38,531 nucleotides of DNA from a virus. A program made the translations under genes and the position numbers. The stretch spans positions 1 through 38,531 of IMG/VR virus record IMGVR_UViG_3300026484_000097; one strand, 5' to 3'. Each line of letters begins with the position of its first letter. Position 1 is the first letter of the stretch. Of the stretch, positions 8,783 through 15,755 are shown one piece after another. The notes under the pieces are model-generated. The model saw nothing but the letters and a program-made list of their open reading frames with translations. It was not told where the DNA came from and ran no database searches.

Positions 8783-9748
8783 CTATTTAACGTTAATTAG
8801 AACACCAGCAGTTGATTTAACATCAGTCGCAATCTGCGTCCAGTTGGCACCATCAGCAAGTACAGCATCGTCAGGGTTAGCTGTTGATGTGTATTTATAA
8901 CCATCAACACCGAGTAGCATTGAACTCTCTGCTTGAATACGGTATTTCAAGTTTTCTTTACCTGTAATAATTTCAGAATAGAACTCACGAGCTTCAGACT
9001 CAACAATTTTTAATGCGCCACGAGTAAGACCTAGTACAGCATTTGAATCTTTAACATTATCTGCATCATCAGTAGATTTAATGTTAAGACCTGTAGCATC
9101 TGTTACATAAACAGGACGACCGAGCGTACCAACAGACTCTGTATAAAGAACACCATTTGCAGTTACATCACCTGCTACAGCAATATCTAATTGATTACCA
9201 ACAAGGTCATTAAATACAACACCATTCATAATCCATGCAACGATATTATCACGAGCATCACCAAACGGTTTAAGTGAAGTATTAAGAAGTTGTGCTGTAA
9301 TAGTAGCAGTACCATCACCTGTAACAACAGTTGAGTTACCATTAATTGCACCTACACCAGCAGAAATAATCTTGTTAAGCATATAGTTAGTGATACCAAT
9401 ACCAATTTGCTCACCGATAGCTTGTGAGAACGCAACCGAGTTGCTACCATAACGTTTAGCATCAACAAGTTTGAACTCAATCGCACCAGTAGAGAAGTAA
9501 ACTTTAACATCGTTACCATCGATAGATGACAATGTCTTAACCGCTGCATCAGCATCACTAGAGATATCTCTACGTCCGATAATGTTAGCAATCTCACCAA
9601 GCATTGAGAATTCTTCAAAATCCCCTTGAATCATCTCAGAACCTAGTGTAATCGCACCAGACGTACCTTGCTCAAATCCATATACGTTTTGCATCAAAAC
9701 TTCTGTTGCAGAAGAATGGACTACTTTGTTATCAATCTTTAAACTCAT
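8783..9748 (-). CDS. Major capsid protein
   Basis: A 321-residue capsid subunit directly after the scaffold gene. Features: an N-terminal arm ending near residue 30, I-I-G-R-R-D-I-S near residue 58, a long middle with I-G-I-G-I-T-N-Y-M-L-N, and a mature-looking P-V-Y-V-T-D beta segment near residue 213 that resembles HK97-fold phage coat proteins. Codon use is the most regular in the window, as expected for the most expressed gene. A good AGGTAA site precedes the ATG. I cannot place it in a specific capsid subfamily. Confidence 0.88.
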   Translation of the reverse strand: MSLKIDNKVVHSSATEVLMQNVYGFEQGTSGAITLGSEMIQGDFEEFSMLGEIANIIGRRDISSDADAAVKTLSSIDGNDVKVYFSTGAIEFKLVDAKRYGSNSVAFSQAIGEQIGIGITNYMLNKIISAGVGAINGNSTVVTGDGTATITAQLLNTSLKPFGDARDNIVAWIMNGVVFNDLVGNQLDIAVAGDVTANGVLYTESVGTLGRPVYVTDATGLNIKSTDDADNVKDSNAVLGLTRGALKIVESEAREFYSEIITGKENLKYRIQAESSMLLGVDGYKYTSTANPDDAVLADGANWTQIATDVKSTAGVLINVK

Positions 9749-9750
9749 AA

Positions 9751-10482
9751 TTATTTACCTTTTAAACTTTTTCTAACCAGTTCCTGATACTCACTAGGTG
9801 ATAATTCAGACATCAGCTTAGCTTTCTCAGCACGAGTCAGTTTAGATAGGTCTTTTACACCATATCCGTTAGGAGTATCTCCACCTTGTTTACCACCACC
9901 CTTTTTAGTAGGGAAAAACACTTGATAATCTGGATTATCATAAAGTGATTTAACCTTATCTGTAACAGAGAGTGGTTTACCATCATCACCGTAAACGGTA
10001 GTTCCATTTGAATCTTGATAAACGATATTACCATTTTCATCGAGTGTTGCACCATTTCTTAACTCATCAAGTAATGCCTTTTTGCCAATATTAGACTTAA
10101 CACCGTCTAGCACACCAGTTTCTAACAAGTGGAGGTTTAATTCCTTATCAGAAAGTTTTTGTTCGTAAGTTTTGATTTGTTCTTCATAAGCACTCTTTGT
10201 AGAATGCAACATATCTTGTAACTTACTAACATCAGGGTTATCAATAACTGCTTTTAATGACTCCTCATTAATCTCCTCAACACCAAGTGTTGATTTTACA
10301 GTATTTTTAAGTGCATCACGCTTTTCAATAGCTTTTCGTAAATCACTCTCATATACACTTGCTTTCTGTTTTAGTCCGTTAATACTCTGCTCTGTAGAAG
10401 TTGCAACTTCTTTAAGCTTAGTAACAAACTCCTCATTAGCAAATGTAGAGGCTGATTCAATTAGTTCTTCAAACATATCCAT
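9751..10482 (-). CDS. Capsid scaffold protein (GP20-like)
   Basis: A 243-residue acidic helical protein with coiled-coil potential across residues 15-125. It ends in a flexible Gly/Lys-rich linker (K-K-G-G-G-K-Q-G-G) and a basic C-terminal helix, L-V-R-K-S-L-K-G-K. This layout matches phage minor structural GP20-type scaffolds, whose basic tail contacts the capsid protein. It lies 2 bases before the capsid gene and just after the portal gene. No prohead protease gene is visible, so the scaffold may leave without cleavage or be cut by something outside the window. Confidence 0.82.
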   Translation of the reverse strand: MDMFEELIESASTFANEEFVTKLKEVATSTEQSINGLKQKASVYESDLRKAIEKRDALKNTVKSTLGVEEINEESLKAVIDNPDVSKLQDMLHSTKSAYEEQIKTYEQKLSDKELNLHLLETGVLDGVKSNIGKKALLDELRNGATLDENGNIVYQDSNGTTVYGDDGKPLSVTDKVKSLYDNPDYQVFFPTKKGGGKQGGDTPNGYGVKDLSKLTRAEKAKLMSELSPSEYQELVRKSLKGK

Positions 10483-10544
10483 GTCCTTTTTCCGTTGGTT
10501 TTATGACAGCATCCACTATCATTTAATGTAATTGTACCATAAGT

Positions 10545-11924
10545 TTACTCCTTAGGTACAACTGTGTTATCTGTATTCTTATGTAAATCAGCTGGTGGTA
10601 CCTTAGAAACAGGTTTAAAAGAGTCCTTCTCAATACGCTTAACCTCATCACTAGGGTTGCCCACATTAATCATCTCATACTGTTCTAGTGAACTGTACAG
10701 CGTCTCTATAGATAACGCACCACCTAAGTACATCTCCCACAGTAAACGAACTTGACCTGAATCTGAAGCGAGAGCATTGTAGTCCTTGTTGATTGTAACC
10801 ATACCAATAGTCGGTTTAGGCTCGTTGAGGTAGTCAACGAGCATATCAATACCCTTGTTAAGACTATACTCAATGATGTTAGCAATGACTGTAACTCTGT
10901 TAGACGCCTCAGCTGATTCATAGTACGCTTGTGTAGCAGTCTTTATCGTCTGTGAGTCCGACTGTGATGCTCTAATGACACCACTAGTGATATCCTTCTC
11001 AATAACAAGTAAATCTTTTTGCAACTCATTAATAGATGTCCCTTGTAACTCCCTCCACTGAAAGTCGCACTCATCTTTAGTACCGTTGAATATGAACGCC
11101 TCATCAACACCGATAACCAGTGCAGGCTTAGCAGTAGATGGTGAACCATCATCCTCATCAATATCTGCACCCCATATAACAGGTACTGGACATGCTGACA
11201 TATCAAGATATCTATCTTTAGATGATGTACGATTAGCATGCTTCAGATTGAGTAGAGCGATATCATAGAGTGGCGGTATCTTAGATAAACTCAACTCTAC
11301 TATCGGTACATAATCCAAGTCCGTGTAAATAACATCATAAATATAAAAATCACCATCTGCTAAACGATAGAGTGTTACAGTACCATCATCCCGCAGCACA
11401 CGATACTGCTCTATCTGTTCTGTGGCAAACTCATCAACTGGCTCATCAACTTCCTCTTTGATTACTATAAGTGTGAAGTTCCCTGTTTCGTTCTTACGCC
11501 AGTTAATAACAGCCGACCGCTTGATATTAACAAGATAAGGGTCTCCTCCCTCTACGGGAGACTCAGCCATAAGATATGTCACACCATCAAGTGTGAGATT
11601 AGTGGCAAGTGTTCTTGCAAACTGATTTAGCGACACCTCAGTATCAATCTTCTTAAACAACTCATTAACACGATTAGAATAACCAGATGTTGATATAGGT
11701 TTTCTAAAAATCATACCTACAAATGCTTCAGTAGCCCGTTTAACAAAGTTCTTAAGTGCTACATTGGATTTTCTTTCTTCAAAAGAACTATCAATCTCCT
11801 GTGGAAACTGCTTAATATACCCTTTAATAAAATCTGTACCGCTAAACACATTATTAACAACCTGTACTTGTTGCAAGTGAGTCTTATACTCACTATGTTC
11901 AAAACCTACATTAACACTACTCAT
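10545..11924 (-). CDS. Portal protein (DUF4055 family)
   Basis: A 459-residue ring-forming channel for DNA entry and exit. The N-terminal part contains Y-I-K-Q-F-P-Q-E, then F-V-G-M-I-F-R-K-P, and L-D-G-V-T-Y-L-M-A, a pattern I recognise from DUF4055 portals. The acidic C-terminal region would project into the head. It lies directly after TerL with a CGGAGG site. No separate minor head protein (gp7-like) follows, which is somewhat compact for this portal type. Confidence 0.85.
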   Translation of the reverse strand: MSSVNVGFEHSEYKTHLQQVQVVNNVFSGTDFIKGYIKQFPQEIDSSFEERKSNVALKNFVKRATEAFVGMIFRKPISTSGYSNRVNELFKKIDTEVSLNQFARTLATNLTLDGVTYLMAESPVEGGDPYLVNIKRSAVINWRKNETGNFTLIVIKEEVDEPVDEFATEQIEQYRVLRDDGTVTLYRLADGDFYIYDVIYTDLDYVPIVELSLSKIPPLYDIALLNLKHANRTSSKDRYLDMSACPVPVIWGADIDEDDGSPSTAKPALVIGVDEAFIFNGTKDECDFQWRELQGTSINELQKDLLVIEKDITSGVIRASQSDSQTIKTATQAYYESAEASNRVTVIANIIEYSLNKGIDMLVDYLNEPKPTIGMVTINKDYNALASDSGQVRLLWEMYLGGALSIETLYSSLEQYEMINVGNPSDEVKRIEKDSFKPVSKVPPADLHKNTDNTVVPKE

Positions 11925-11944
11925 ATCATACCTCCGTTGTGAAA

Positions 11945-13219
11945 TTATAACCTAAATCTTGACACTTTCGCACTCGAACGAGATATGCCGAGTAAATTGT
12001 GCGTCACATAACCAAAGGCATCATTCATGTGGTCAGTCCCGTGACTCTTATCTGGTGAACCGTCTTTAAGGTACGACTGCTCAATTAAGTTAGATGTCAG
12101 TGTTGGACACTTATCTGTATTGATGAGCACCCTACGATAACCTAGTGAGTTACATAGAGCTGAGTTCACTGAAACTATCCTATCTCTGACTGGCGGATTC
12201 TTCTTTGGCGCTCTAATACCGAATCCTGCTTCTCGCAGCAACCCTATATCTGACTTAGACGCATCAACTGATTTAGATGAGCGACCACTAGCATCTGGAT
12301 ATATCATTATCTTACGACCTGTGTCGTACCTATCCTTGATAATGTCAATCATAGCAGGTGTATCTCTTACATCACTAATCTCATCCAAGACAAGTAACTT
12401 ATCATACTCCTTGTACGCAACTACTGCACTCATATGGTTAACATTAAAATCCATACCTATATGTAAGGTCTTTAAGTCCATCTTAATAGTCTCGAAGCTC
12501 CTGTTCTTATCAGGGTCAAAGTTAGGATATACAGTACCTGAGTTAAGATTAACAAACTTCCCGTTAAGATAAGCATCAATAAGCTGCTCAGGATAAGACT
12601 CTTTAAGGTTAATAATATACTCTTTTGGCAAAAACGGGTTATCATATGTAGATGCTTGAATAAGTTCATAACCATTACGACTCTCTTTCTTCCATCGATT
12701 ATAGACAAACCGATAACCCTCAGGTGTAGTATAGACACTAGCTGAGTTTTTAACCATAGCAGTGGCAGTCTTAGGTATAATCTTCTTTCGATTACGACCT
12801 AAGAGTTTCTGCCACACCATCTCAGCCTTATCGACTTCCAATGTATCTAATTCATCCACATGGGAGTGATGCACCTCATAACCAATGATACGGTCTGGAT
12901 TTTCTAATGACCTGAATAACACAGTACCCACATTAGGTATATCAATAATTCCATCAGTCTTATTTAATGTATAAACTAACCCTGCATTTGATAATATCTC
13001 TTCAAAACGAGGGTACATAATCTTTTTAATAAGGTCTACAGTCGGTTCGTAAATAGCAATCTGTGCATTCTCTATCTCGAACATCTGTTTTAAGGCTTTC
13101 ATAACCATAGTTTCTGACTTACCACCACCAAATCCTGATACTAAAGCTGGAAAAGATGCTTGCGAATTAATCATCTTCATCTGATGTGGCAACATCTTTC
13201 GTCTTAGTACACCACCCAT
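11945..13219 (-). CDS. terL: Terminase large subunit (TerL)
   Basis: DNA packaging motor and headful nuclease, 424 residues. The ATPase has a Walker A at 29-35 (G-F-G-G-G-K-S) and a Walker B-like V-D-E-L-D at 121-125. The RNase H-like nuclease shows D257 in H-I-G-M-D-F-N, D309 in M-I-Y-P-D-A-S, and D397/D400 in G-T-D-H-M-N-D-A. The start overlaps the stop of the upstream RHH gene. The missing sequence at the window ends and the absence of obvious cos features fit headful packaging, but this is inference. Confidence 0.95.
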   Translation of the reverse strand: MGGVLRRKMLPHQMKMINSQASFPALVSGFGGGKSETMVMKALKQMFEIENAQIAIYEPTVDLIKKIMYPRFEEILSNAGLVYTLNKTDGIIDIPNVGTVLFRSLENPDRIIGYEVHHSHVDELDTLEVDKAEMVWQKLLGRNRKKIIPKTATAMVKNSASVYTTPEGYRFVYNRWKKESRNGYELIQASTYDNPFLPKEYIINLKESYPEQLIDAYLNGKFVNLNSGTVYPNFDPDKNRSFETIKMDLKTLHIGMDFNVNHMSAVVAYKEYDKLLVLDEISDVRDTPAMIDIIKDRYDTGRKIMIYPDASGRSSKSVDASKSDIGLLREAGFGIRAPKKNPPVRDRIVSVNSALCNSLGYRRVLINTDKCPTLTSNLIEQSYLKDGSPDKSHGTDHMNDAFGYVTHNLLGISRSSAKVSRFRL

Positions 13220-13422
13220 TAATTATCCTTAGTGGTAGCAGCAAGGGCAACGAACTGAACTAAACTTCTAATCGTTTCATCAATACTCTTAAGCCCGTTA
13301 GCTTCTTTAATATCTCTAAGTATATAATAGGTGTCTCTGTTAAGTCTAGTGCCTATATACTTTTTTGAACCTGCTTTATCTCTTGTTAGGTCTTTATCTG
13401 TAGGTATCTTACTCGCTTTCAA
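13219..13422 (-). CDS. Ribbon-helix-helix (CopG-like) small protein
   Basis: A 67-residue protein with a TTG start at 13422, chosen because GGAGGAG (13433-13427) lies just before it. A longer ATG start at 13458 would overlap the upstream gene by 50 bases without a ribosome binding site. Residues about 20-58 read I-G-T-R-L-N-R-D-T-Y-Y, then D-I-K-E-A-N-G-L-K and S-I-D-E-T-I-R-S-L, the strand-helix-helix pattern of RHH DNA-binding proteins. Lying between the TerS candidate and TerL, it could be a regulator of the divergent region or a packaging DNA-recognition protein. Confidence 0.7.
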   Translation of the reverse strand: MKASKIPTDKDLTRDKAGSKKYIGTRLNRDTYYILRDIKEANGLKSIDETIRSLVQFVALAATTKDN

Positions 13423-13720
13423 TAAACTCCTCCGTTGCAGTAATTTGCTTAATATCATCTGTAGTCATTTCAATAAACTCAAAACCGTTGATAGCGTTAA
13501 TCTGTATGTTAGTCTGAGACTCTTTAGGAGATAATCCAACTATCTTAGCCGCAGATTCAATAACATTAATAGACTCTTTAAGTGATTTTGAATCACTAGC
13601 TGTGTTAATAAACTCAGATGCTTTCTCAACAGCTGCGTAGGTAGCGTCTTTGATAATATCAGCAAGTTGCACATTACCAGAGCGAAGATTATCTATAGCT
13701 TTTTGTTGTTCATCTGTCAT
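13409..13720 (-). CDS. Putative terminase small subunit
   Basis: A 103-residue helical protein, first gene of the leftward late operon. The ATG at 13720 is preferred over 13726 because AAGGA (13730-13726) has correct spacing only for it. The middle reads N-V-I-E-S-A-A-K-I-V-G-L-S-P-K-E, then I-N-A-I-N-G-F-E-F, resembling the C-terminal half of small phage TerS proteins. TerS recognises the packaging site, often located in or beside its own gene, which fits the repeats just upstream. The call rests mainly on position and helical content. Confidence 0.55.
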   Translation of the reverse strand: MTDEQQKAIDNLRSGNVQLADIIKDATYAAVEKASEFINTASDSKSLKESINVIESAAKIVGLSPKESQTNIQINAINGFEFIEMTTDDIKQITATEEFIESE

Positions 13721-13741
13721 ATTCATCCTTATTTATATGTT

Positions 13742-13770
13742 ATTGTAGCAAAATGTATGTAAAGTAGCAA
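13742..13770 (-). promoter_or_regulatory. Promoter for leftward late operon
   Basis: On the minus strand: -35 TTGCTA (13770-13765), a 17-base spacer, -10 TACAAT (13747-13742), with TTTGC before the -10 acting as an extended element. Transcription would start about 13735, 15 bases before the TerS candidate's ATG. The TTTGCTACAAT block is identical to that of the rightward promoter at 20238-20266, supporting a shared sigma factor. Confidence 0.75.
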
Positions 13771-13801
13771 GGTTTGTCCTATTAACTTAAGGTTTATTAA
13801 C

Positions 13802-13917
13802 TAACACTCTAAAAATTGTTTCCAGTTTGTTAGCTTAACCAAACTTAAGTAACACTCTAAAAATTGTTTCCAGTAGCTTAATCAAACTTAAGTGTAGTAT
13901 CATTTTTTGTTCCCAGT
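13802..13917. repeat. Three tandem 48-base-type repeats beside the late promoter
   Basis: Two identical 25-base units (13802-13826 and 13850-13874) begin TAACACTCTAAAA and end TTGTTTCCAGT. A diverged third copy ends TTTTGTTCCCAGT at 13917. Between them runs a second repeated block, GCTTAAyCAAACTTAAG. The spacing is 48 then 43 bases. They lie 32 bases or more upstream of the late promoter -35. Such iterated sites could bind a regulator of the late operon or TerS (pac site). Confidence 0.8.
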
Positions 13918-14334
13918 TTATTGGTGGTCACCATCACCTTATCCCCCTATACTTTACTCCCCCTACCCCTTATACATTTATAGTTAATAGATGTTATATA
14001 GTAGTATAGTGAAAATTTAAAATAGTGAAAATTTAAAATGTTAGACTTAGAGTGTAAAAGTGCTATACATAATAACTATTTAATACATAATAACTATTTA
14101 GTACATAATAGCTATTTAGTTAGTACATAATCAAATAACCCTACCAAATAACCCTATTAATATAACTAATAGTTAATCCTACTATATAAGAAGATACAGT
14201 ATTTGTACATTGTATGTAAGAAATAAATCTAATGATACAATTAGCAAAAAGAATTTATAAATTTACAAACGCCTATAAATAGGGCTTTAAAGCGTGTTTT
14301 ACCTCTTAATCATACAATTAACTTAATAAAACCC
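13918..14334. other. AT-rich divergent intergenic region with minor tandem repeats
   Basis: No gene is seen here. It contains GGTGGTCACC (13923-13932), a C-rich run about 13940-13972, two tandem copies of ATAGTGAAAATTTAAA (14006-14037), three tandem copies of an 18-mer beginning TACATAATAACTATTTA (14066-14119) with a partial fourth at 14124, and two copies of CAAATAACCCTA (from 14132 and 14145). The AT-rich repeats could be a DNA unwinding element or regulatory sites. Confidence 0.6.
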
Positions 14335-14363
14335 TTGACATGCTTACGTAAATATGTCATAAT
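14335..14363 (+). promoter_or_regulatory. Rightward early promoter with embedded dyad operator
   Basis: -35 TTGACA (14335-14340), a 17-base spacer, -10 CATAAT (14358-14363). The spacer is occupied by a dyad at 14336-14359: TGACAT and ATGTCA arms flank a central TTACGTAA palindrome, with 20 of 24 positions symmetric. A dimer bound here would block both promoter boxes, so this looks like a repressed early promoter. Confidence 0.8.
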
Positions 14364-14416
14364 ACGACTATCAAAACAAAATGAGTGACACAAAACACTC
14401 TCAAAAAGGATATAAA

Positions 14417-14902
14417 ATGGAAACATTACATAACATCAACACTGAGATATCAAACAGTAGTCATACGATTAAAACTGAGAAACAAAACAGAACTGAGTTA
14501 GTTGCAACACTTATAGATACAATGGTATCTAAATCCAAAGAGTATAAAGAAGTGTATAACCTATCTAACAAAAGAGCATATGAGATCGCTTTTGAACTTG
14601 AAGACACTAAGCAACTTGATACATATACAAAAAGAGCATTTAAAGTAGCTAAGGCTATCATTAAAGACGGTTACAAAATTAATTATAAGTTATTATCGCT
14701 TAGTCAGTGCGAACAATTGACTAAGTTCAATAAGAACTTAGTTAATAAGCTTATAGTTGAAATCAGAGAACTTGGTGAAGACGCAACTCAAGACGCAAAA
14801 AACGACTTGTATATTGAACTTGTAAAAGAGTTGATAGATAAAGGTAAAGTAACTAAAACGACAAAAGTGTTCAGTGCTAAGGTTGCAAGTGAGGCGGAAT
14901 AA
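14417..14902 (+). CDS. Helical early protein of unknown function
   Basis: A 161-residue protein. The start at 14417 is chosen because AAGGA lies 6 bases upstream; an in-frame ATG at 14381 has no such site. It is charged and almost entirely helical, with N-K-R-A-Y-E-I-A-F-E-L and Y-T-K-R-A-F-K-V-A-K-A-I, and no Cys clusters or membrane segments. It is alone on its transcript between a dyad-controlled promoter and the structured non-coding region. A self-regulating early regulator or host-takeover protein is possible, but I do not recognise the family. Confidence 0.85.
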   Translation: METLHNINTEISNSSHTIKTEKQNRTELVATLIDTMVSKSKEYKEVYNLSNKRAYEIAFELEDTKQLDTYTKRAFKVAKAIIKDGYKINYKLLSLSQCEQLTKFNKNLVNKLIVEIRELGEDATQDAKNDLYIELVKELIDKGKVTKTTKVFSAKVASEAE

Positions 14903-14914
14903 AACCGTCTCACT
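14888..14914 (+). terminator. Stem-loop at the end of the first early gene
   Basis: AGTGAGGCGG pairs with CCGTCTCACT (one G-U) around a 7-base loop that contains the gene's TAA stop. No U-tract follows directly; AAAAATACTTTTA comes next. It is therefore a weak terminator, a 3'-end stabiliser, or the first helix of the structured region that follows. Confidence 0.5.
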
Positions 14915-14928
14915 AAAAATACTTTTAT

Positions 14929-14972
14929 AAAGCCTTATGACGTTACAAAATAGTAACCTCTCATAAAGCTTT
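14929..14972 (+). ncRNA. Stem-loop 1 of a paired hairpin motif
   Basis: AAAGC/GCTTT, then TTATGA/TCATAA, then an asymmetric internal loop (C opposite CTC), then GTTAC/GTAAC closing an AAAATA loop. All 16 canonical pairs are Watson-Crick. The internal loop and top stem recur in the second hairpin at 14989. It reads as an RNA fold, or as a DNA cruciform or protein site. Confidence 0.7.
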
Positions 14973-14988
14973 TAGAATTATTTTTTAA

Positions 14989-15017
14989 ACGACGTTACAC
15001 ATTTAGTAACCTCTCGT
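14989..15017 (+). ncRNA. Stem-loop 2 with compensatory lower stem
   Basis: ACGA/TCGT, the same C-versus-CTC internal loop, and the same GTTAC/GTAAC top stem closing ACATTTA. Compared with stem-loop 1, the lower stem sequence has changed on both sides while staying paired, and the internal loop is conserved. That pattern suggests selection on structure. Confidence 0.7.
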
Positions 15018-15021
15018 CTAA

Positions 15022-15264
15022 TCGGCTTAATCTATTGTAGCAACACCCAGCGTTTGGAATAGTTGCAGAGAGTTAAATACAAATTGAAATAAGGGAACAA
15101 ATTCCCGCCTACTGTTGAAAAACCTCTTTTACGACTCACAGAAAAAACTGTGCCTTGATGAAATAGTTACTTTAAAGTTGCAAGGGTGTAGCAAAAGAGG
15201 TCGGTGCGCTGAATAAAGCGCTTAATACCCGTAAAGTGAGAATAGTAGCTCACTATGTAACTAT
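15022..15264 (+). ncRNA. Candidate large structured RNA
   Basis: A 240-base non-coding block with many stems: GCAAC/GTTGC (15040-15044/15062-15066), GGGAA/TTCCC (15093-15097/15102-15106), a 9-bp long-range stem ACCTCTTTT/AAAAGAGGT (15122-15130/15193-15201) enclosing CACAG/CTGTG (15137-15141/15148-15152), GCGCT/AGCGC (15206-15210/15217-15221) and AGTGAG/CTCACT (15235-15240/15249-15254). Two more perfect matches cross these: ACACCC/GGGTGT (15043-15048/15184-15189) and ATAGTTAC/GTAACTAT (15163-15170/15257-15264), possible pseudoknots. It has more GC than its flanks and no open frame. It does not contain the tmRNA or RNase P signature sequences I know. Phages are known to carry large ornate RNAs (GOLLD, ROOL), but I cannot match this to them. 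Confidence 0.6.
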
Positions 15265-15276
15265 ATTTTTAGCTGT

Positions 15277-15408
15277 AAAATAATCGTAAAAAATAAAATA
15301 ATCGTAAAAAAAATAAAATAATCGTAAAAAAATAAAATAATCGTAGCAAGCGGATTTTTATTTTTATTTTTATTTTTATTTTTATTTTTATTTTTATTTT
15401 TATTTTTA
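15277..15408 (+). repeat. A-rich 18-20-base repeats followed by (TTTTTA)9
   Basis: Four copies of AATAATCGTA (15279, 15297, 15317, 15336) are joined by A-rich spacers. After GCAAGCGGA come nine perfect TTTTTA hexamers (15355-15408). In RNA the A-rich and U-rich arms could pair into a long imperfect hairpin directly after the structured block. The hexamer array is likely to change length by slippage. Confidence 0.85.
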
Positions 15409-15446
15409 CATTATAAAAATTTTTACATCATAGAGATTTTTACATA

Positions 15447-15513
15447 AAACGGTTGAAATACTGTATTAATTATAGAAAACGGTTGAAATCCTGCATTATT
15501 TTGAAATTCTGTA
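15447..15513 (+). repeat. Direct repeats of the GTTGAAATnCTG motif
   Basis: AAAACGGTTGAAATACTG (15447) and AAAACGGTTGAAATCCTG (15477) are spaced exactly 30 bases apart. A degenerate third, TTTTGAAATTCTG, starts about 15499. Three copies of TTTTTACAT precede them (15403, 15420, 15437). The 15-mer GTTGAAATCCTGCAT reappears inverted at 19900-19914, so the family flanks the cassette of small early genes. Confidence 0.8.
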
Positions 15514-15526
15514 AATAAAAAATAAT

Positions 15527-15619
15527 ATTAATTAATTAATTAATTAGGTAGCAAATATTTTTAGTTTAATTAAGCCTCCATTTATGGCGGTTTATAAAAT
15601 TAAAATAGGAGATGAAATT
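15527..15619 (+). other. Leader of small-gene operon: ATTA repeats and hairpin
   Basis: A run of ATTA tetranucleotides at 15527-15546, a GTAGCAA motif at 15549, and a hairpin AAGCC-T-CCAT / ATGG-C-GGTTT (15572-15593, one mismatch, 2-base loop). The ribosome binding site AGGAG (15607-15611) follows. No convincing -35/-10 pair is seen, so the promoter for the downstream operon may lie upstream or be of a -10-only type. Confidence 0.5.
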
Positions 15620-15754
15620 ATGCTTATAATCTCATACCAACAAAAAAATGGTGTTATTACTACAATTAACACTAAAAATAAAAATAAAAAAGATGCAATA
15701 CTTAATTTATTAAGTACATTAAATTACAAAATTATAGAAATAGAGGAGAAATAA
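15620..15754 (+). CDS. Small protein, 44 aa
   Basis: A short gene with AGGAG 8 bases upstream of ATG 15620. It reads M-L-I-I-S-Y-Q-Q-K-N-G-V-I-T-T-I-N-T, has an Asn/Lys-rich middle, and ends Y-K-I-I-E-I-E-E-K. The pattern suggests two short beta strands and a helix. Its final codons contain the GAGGAG ribosome binding site of the next gene one base away, so the pair is coupled. Function unknown. Confidence 0.7.
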   Translation: MLIISYQQKNGVITTINTKNKNKKDAILNLLSTLNYKIIEIEEK

Positions 15755-15755
15755 A

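Noticed and set aside
9352-9618. Open frame inside the capsid gene region on the same strand.
   Set aside because: It is a frame shadow of the capsid gene, hydrophobic by codon bias, without its own start signal.
14381-14416. Upstream ATG extension of the first early gene.
   Set aside because: No ribosome binding site is present for 14381, while AAGGA fits 14417 exactly and the promoter is only about 18 bases from 14381.
15033-15043. A third TTGCTACAAT block (minus strand) as an antisense promoter to the structured RNA.
   Set aside because: The -10 is good, but no -35 was found at 16-18 bases. It could be a weak extended -10 promoter, but the evidence is too thin to annotate.
15022-15264. 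tmRNA, RNase P RNA or group I intron.
   Set aside because: The conserved sequence blocks of these RNAs that I know were not found, and no split gene flanks the region.
15277-15408. CRISPR-like repeats.
   Set aside because: The units are short, AT-only and of variable spacing, with no unique spacers and no cas genes.
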